Source of the DNA: Nitrososphaeria archaeon
Lineage (GTDB): Archaea; Thermoproteota; Nitrososphaeria; Nitrososphaerales; JACAEJ01
Direction of reading: 5' to 3'
Length of the DNA stretch: 44,734 nucleotides
NCBI GenBank assembly: GCA_029775925.1
Contig: JARVKB010000006.1
Coordinates: 1 to 44,734 of the forward strand
Part shown: positions 41,210 through 44,734 of the stretch, in pieces
How positions within the stretch are numbered: the stretch's first letter is position 1
How the letters are laid out: the number at the start of each line of letters is the position of its first letter
Program-made: the position numbers and the translations under genes
Notes under the pieces: generated by a model
Database searches by the model: none
What the model saw: the letters and a program-made list of their open reading frames with translations, nothing else
What the model was told of the DNA's origin: nothing

Positions 41210-43111
41210 TTGAGTTTTAGAGAATTCAAAGAGCATGTAAAAAAATGTGTCGAGATAGCTATAGGTGAAGCAGAATATCCTATGATAGATTTTGAGCCTA
41301 TTGAACCTCCAAGACCTGAGTTTGGAGATTTATCAGTAAACGTTGCCTTTATAATAGCCAATAAGCTAGGTCTTAATCCATTAGAAGTAGCAGAGATCAT
41401 AGGTGATAAGTTAAGAATACCTGAAGATTCTTTAATTGAAGATTTTGAAGTTCATAAGCTTGGTTACATTAACTTTAAGGTAAGATACCCTTATCTAGCT
41501 TATAGATCGATTCTTGATGCAATTTCTAAAGAAGATTATGGTTCATTGAATATTGGGAAAGGGAAGAAGGTTTGTATCGAGCATACAAGTGTCAATCCCA
41601 ATAAAGCTTTGCATATAGGTCATGTAAGAAACCTTGTTATTGGCGATTCAATTTATAGAATTCTAAAGTTCACTGGATACGATGTTCAAGTATTGAACTA
41701 TGTAGATGACTCAGGCTTACAAATAGCAGATATAGTAACAGGATTTAAGTATGCAGGTTTCTCTCTTGAGCCACCAGAAGGAATGAAGTTTGATCATTAC
41801 TGTGGAGACGAAGTTTATGTTAAAGTTAATGAGCTATATTCTAAGAGGCCAGAACTTATTATAAAGCAGAAAGAAGTATTGAGAGCCATAGAAGAAGGTA
41901 AATCGGAAATTGCGATTTTTGCTAAAGAATTGACAAAAAAAATCTTAAAAGAGCAACTTAAGACGTGCTGGAGAATAGGAGCTGTTTACGATTGCTTAAA
42001 CTTTGAATCCCATATAATAGAAGCAAGGCTTTGGGATTTATTATTTAATAAAATCAAGGATAAAGGAATAGTTCAATTTGTAAAAGAAGGAAAGCTTTCT
42101 GGATGTTGGGTCATAAAAATGGAAGGAGAAAAGGATGAGAAAGTTCTCGTGAGAAGTGATGGAACTTTGACGTATATTGCTAAAGATATACCTTATGCTG
42201 CATGGAAGATAGGTTTGATAGAAGATCCTTTTCAATACGATGTATTCGTAAGGCAACCAAATGGTAAAGACTTATGGTCGACAGTATCAGGAAAAGGAAG
42301 AGAGGATCACCCCACTTTCGGTAATTCAGATCTTGCCATAACTGTTATTGATGTTAGGCAGAGTAGACTTCAAAAGATAATTTCATATGTTCTATCTCTT
42401 TTAGAAGGGGGATTAGGAAAGAAGTATTTACATCTTGGTTATGAAGTAGTCTCATTAAGTAAAAAGACTGCTGATGAGCTTGGAATTATGGTAAAAGATA
42501 AAGAATTTATTCATATGTCTGGAAGAAAAGGAATTTACATTAATGCTGATGACATTCTTGATGCTTTACATAAAAAAGCCTATGAAGAAACTAAAAAAAG
42601 AAACCCAAACGAGAGTGAGGAATGGCTCAATAATATTGCTGAAAAAATAGCCTTATCCGCACTTCGCTTCGATTTAATCAAACAAGATTTAGATAAGATG
42701 ATAATATTTGATTTAAATGAATCATTAAACTTAGAAGGTGAGACTGGCCCATATGTGCAATATGCTCACGCTAGAGCGGCCAGCATAATACAAAAAGCTG
42801 GAGTAATACCAAAAATCACTCTCGATAGTGCTTCTTCATTGAACGATCCTGTAGAGCTAGAATTGATAAAGATGGTATCAAAGTTCGATCTTTACGTTGA
42901 GGATGCCGTAAAGAATCTTTCACCAAAGACTATTGCTAGATACGCTTACCAATTAGCAACCAATTTTAACGCATTTTATGAGAAAAAGCCTGTATTACAA
43001 GAAAAGGATGAAATGAAGAGAGAAGCAAGAATTGCTTTAGTTCAAGCTTTTAAGAATGTAGTGAAGAATGCTTTTAGCCTATTAGGAATAGAGACCCCTG
43101 ATAGAATATAA
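41210..43111 (+). CDS. argS: Arginyl-tRNA synthetase
   Basis: Class I synthetase of 633 residues. The N-terminal Add-1 domain is present (REFKEHVKKCVEIAIGEAEY). HIGH appears as NPNKALHIGHVRNLVIGDS (His-Ile-Gly-His) near residue 130-146. The KMSKS position is the degenerate MSGRKG near 436, normal for many ArgRS. The C-terminal helical anticodon domain contains GETGPYVQYAHARAASII. TTG start. It follows the phosphatase gene closely, so the two may be cotranscribed. Confidence 0.96.
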   Translation: MSFREFKEHVKKCVEIAIGEAEYPMIDFEPIEPPRPEFGDLSVNVAFIIANKLGLNPLEVAEIIGDKLRIPEDSLIEDFEVHKLGYINFKVRYPYLAYRSILDAISKEDYGSLNIGKGKKVCIEHTSVNPNKALHIGHVRNLVIGDSIYRILKFTGYDVQVLNYVDDSGLQIADIVTGFKYAGFSLEPPEGMKFDHYCGDEVYVKVNELYSKRPELIIKQKEVLRAIEEGKSEIAIFAKELTKKILKEQLKTCWRIGAVYDCLNFESHIIEARLWDLLFNKIKDKGIVQFVKEGKLSGCWVIKMEGEKDEKVLVRSDGTLTYIAKDIPYAAWKIGLIEDPFQYDVFVRQPNGKDLWSTVSGKGREDHPTFGNSDLAITVIDVRQSRLQKIISYVLSLLEGGLGKKYLHLGYEVVSLSKKTADELGIMVKDKEFIHMSGRKGIYINADDILDALHKKAYEETKKRNPNESEEWLNNIAEKIALSALRFDLIKQDLDKMIIFDLNESLNLEGETGPYVQYAHARAASIIQKAGVIPKITLDSASSLNDPVELELIKMVSKFDLYVEDAVKNLSPKTIARYAYQLATNFNAFYEKKPVLQEKDEMKREARIALVQAFKNVVKNAFSLLGIETPDRI

Positions 43112-43163
43112 TATTTGATAATTGAAGAACTTTTTAATATGACGATTTTAAGCTATATTGATA

Positions 43164-44390
43164 ATGATAATGTTCAAATTAATTTGCATAGGTTGCAAAT
43201 CAGAGTATAGCTTAAATGAGATAATATATAATTGTAGGAAGTGTAATGATTTACTTGAAGTTCAAATTGATTTAGAAGAAGTAAAAGATTTAATCAATAG
43301 AAGAGATTTATCTTTAAAACCTCTTTCAGTCTGGAAGTATTCAGAGCTTATTCCTATATTTGATAAAAATAGGATAGTAACCATTAATGAGGGAGGTACA
43401 AAATTACATAAATGTAGTAATTTAGCAGAAGAACTTGGAATAAAAAAATTATATGTAAAGAATGAAGGGGAAAATCCAACAGGATCCTTTAAGGATAGAG
43501 GAATGACGGTAGGAGTTACAAAGGCTAGAGAATTCGATTCAAAAAAGGTTGCATGTGCATCAACTGGAAATACTGCTGCATCTTTATCTGCTTACGCTGC
43601 GAAAGCAGGACTAAAGAGCATAATCTTAATACCACATGGTGCAGTTGCAATAGGAAAACTCGCTCAATCGATAATATATGGTGCTAAAGTGATAGCAATA
43701 AAAGGAAATTTTGATAAAGCGTTATCCATAATTATAGAAGCTAGCAAGAGTCTTGGGCTTTATTTGTTAAATTCTATAAACCCATTTAGAATAGAAGGTC
43801 AAAAGACAGCAGCCTTTGAAGTATGTGAACAACTTGATTGGCATGCTCCTGATAGATTAATAATTCCTGTAGGAAATGCAGCAAATATAGCAGCTTATTG
43901 GAAGGGTTTTAAAGAGTTTTACGAATTAGGCTTTATAGAAAATTTACCAACTATGATTGGAATTCAAGCGTGCGGTGCAAGTCCAATAGTTCAAGCGATA
44001 AAAGAAAAAAGAGATTTTATTAAGCCTGTAGATAATCCTAATACAGTAGCTACTGCTATAAGAATTGGCAATCCTGCAAGCTGGAAGAAAGCAATTAATG
44101 CTATAAAAGAGTCTAAAGGTACTGCTGAATCTGTAACAGATGAAGAAATTTTATCAGCTCAAAGATTGCTAGCGAGAAAGGAGGGATTATTTGTAGAGCC
44201 TGCTAGTGCATCTAGTATAGCGGGTCTTAAGAAGTTGATCGAATTAGGTTCAATAGATAAAGATGAGGAGATAGTTTGTGTTGCAACAGGTCATGGTTTA
44301 AAAGATCCTGATAGTGCCATTAAATTCTATCAAGAGCCAATAGTAATAGAACCTAATTTTGAAATACTGAAAGAAGTTATTAAAGGTTGA
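43164..44390 (+). CDS. thrC: Threonine synthase
   Basis: PLP enzyme converting O-phosphohomoserine to threonine. An N-terminal zinc ribbon (in the longest frame C10, C13, C26, C29) precedes the catalytic domain. The PLP lysine is K112 in NPTGSFKDRGMTVG; STGNTAASLSAYAAKAG binds phosphate; VGNAANIAAYWKG and ATGHGLKDPD follow. Start uncertain among TTG 43158, ATG 43164 and ATG 43170; I use 43164. About 408 residues. 53 bases after argS. Confidence 0.94.
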   Translation: MIMFKLICIGCKSEYSLNEIIYNCRKCNDLLEVQIDLEEVKDLINRRDLSLKPLSVWKYSELIPIFDKNRIVTINEGGTKLHKCSNLAEELGIKKLYVKNEGENPTGSFKDRGMTVGVTKAREFDSKKVACASTGNTAASLSAYAAKAGLKSIILIPHGAVAIGKLAQSIIYGAKVIAIKGNFDKALSIIIEASKSLGLYLLNSINPFRIEGQKTAAFEVCEQLDWHAPDRLIIPVGNAANIAAYWKGFKEFYELGFIENLPTMIGIQACGASPIVQAIKEKRDFIKPVDNPNTVATAIRIGNPASWKKAINAIKESKGTAESVTDEEILSAQRLLARKEGLFVEPASASSIAGLKKLIELGSIDKDEEIVCVATGHGLKDPDSAIKFYQEPIVIEPNFEILKEVIKG

Positions 44391-44427
44391 TTCTACATAT
44401 TTCTTAAAAGAATATTTTTACCTAAGG

Positions 44428-44734
44428 TTAATTTTTAATTTTATCCTTAAGAAAAGATAGAGTATCACTAATTCCTATCTGTATTTCTGTGCCATCCATC
44501 ATATTTTTAACAATAATCTTCTTTTGCGAGTACTCTCTTGGTGCTAATATCAATGTATATTTTGCATTTAAGGATGAAGCAGTTTCCATCTGCTTTTTCA
44601 AATTCTTTCCTGATAGATCGAATTCAACCCTTATTCCATCTCTCCTTAACATCGATGCTAATTGAGTTGCAATCCTCATAAAATCTTTGTTTGCATACGC
44701 AACATATATCAATGGTGATTCTTCTCTCTTGACC
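44428..44734 (-). CDS. hisS: Histidyl-tRNA synthetase, C-terminal part (cut by window edge)
   Basis: Only the anticodon-binding domain is inside the window. LIYVAYANKDFMRIATQLASMLRRDGIRVEFDLSGKNLKKQM (first part) is the HisRS Rossmann-like anticodon domain: the LRxxGIxVExDLSGxxLKKQM run and LNAKYTLIL are diagnostic. The frame stays open to the last base (VKREESP precedes the first possible start), so the catalytic domain lies beyond the edge. Convergent with thrC. Confidence 0.88.
   Translation of the reverse strand, partial: VKREESPLIYVAYANKDFMRIATQLASMLRRDGIRVEFDLSGKNLKKQMETASSLNAKYTLILAPREYSQKKIIVKNMMDGTEIQIGISDTLSFLKDKIKN

Noticed and set aside
1-44734. CRISPR arrays, IS elements, prophage or defence islands
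   Set aside because: No direct-repeat arrays, transposase or integrase signatures or terminal inverted repeats were seen; the window is almost all housekeeping genes.

Overview
This is an AT-rich archaeal chromosome segment. It is dense in conserved housekeeping genes and carries no recognisable phage, IS element or CRISPR. Archaeal features include RNA polymerase subunits D and N, transcription factor B, eukaryote-type ribosomal proteins (L18e, L7Ae, S28e, L24e), an archaeal GluRS, an intron-containing tRNA and the archaeal isoprenoid pathway. The order S13-S4-S11-RpoD-L18e-L13-S9-(nuclease-like)-RpoN-enolase-S2-MEMO-MVK-IPK-IDI2-GGPPS-GluRS suggests the TACK/Thermoproteota side of the tree (Bathyarchaeia- or Thaumarchaeota-like). 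An O-phosphoseryl-tRNA synthetase, otherwise known mainly from methanogens and relatives, makes an anaerobic or methanogen-related TACK lineage plausible. This placement is an inference; no phylogeny was run.

Region 1 (about 0.25-14.7 kb, + strand) is one long, tightly packed gene string. Ribosomal proteins and RNA polymerase subunits come first, then enolase and S2. An isoprenoid block follows (mevalonate kinase, isopentenyl phosphate kinase, type II IPP isomerase, GGPP synthase), then GluRS, an alkaline-phosphatase-superfamily enzyme and L7Ae. Many junctions overlap by 4 bases.

Region 2 (14.7-26.8 kb, mixed strands) holds a flavin reductase-like protein, an adenosine-specific kinase-family protein, a HemN/HemW-like radical SAM protein, a four-cysteine HTH regulator, a TrmG10-type tRNA methyltransferase, thioredoxin, archease, TFB and S28e-L24e-Ndk. 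A Tes-type radical SAM enzyme (tetraether lipid synthase family) follows and converges on a second prenyl diphosphate synthase. Then come SepRS, a second four-cysteine HTH regulator and a tRNA-Cys(GCA) with a 19-base intron. The enzyme that charges tRNA-Cys with phosphoserine therefore lies less than 1 kb from a tRNA-Cys gene.

Region 3 (26.8-36.9 kb) encodes a complex I/Fpo-type respiratory module as two divergent operons: A-B-C-D-H-I on + and J1-J2-K-N-L-M on -. NuoJ is split in two and no E, F or G (NADH module) gene is present, so the electron donor is probably not NADH. Region 4 (36.9-44.7 kb) has two geranylgeranyl reductase-family flavoproteins, a small four-helix membrane protein, tRNA-Arg(CCG), phosphoglycolate phosphatase, ArgRS, threonine synthase and the 3' part of hisS.

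Together, the prenyl precursor steps, two prenyl synthases, two prenyl reductases and the Tes-like enzyme cover much of archaeal membrane-lipid synthesis in one 45 kb window. The least understood items are the paired four-cysteine regulators, the nuclease-like gene inside the ribosomal operon, the unusual ion-channel residues of the complex I membrane arm, and the small His-His membrane protein.
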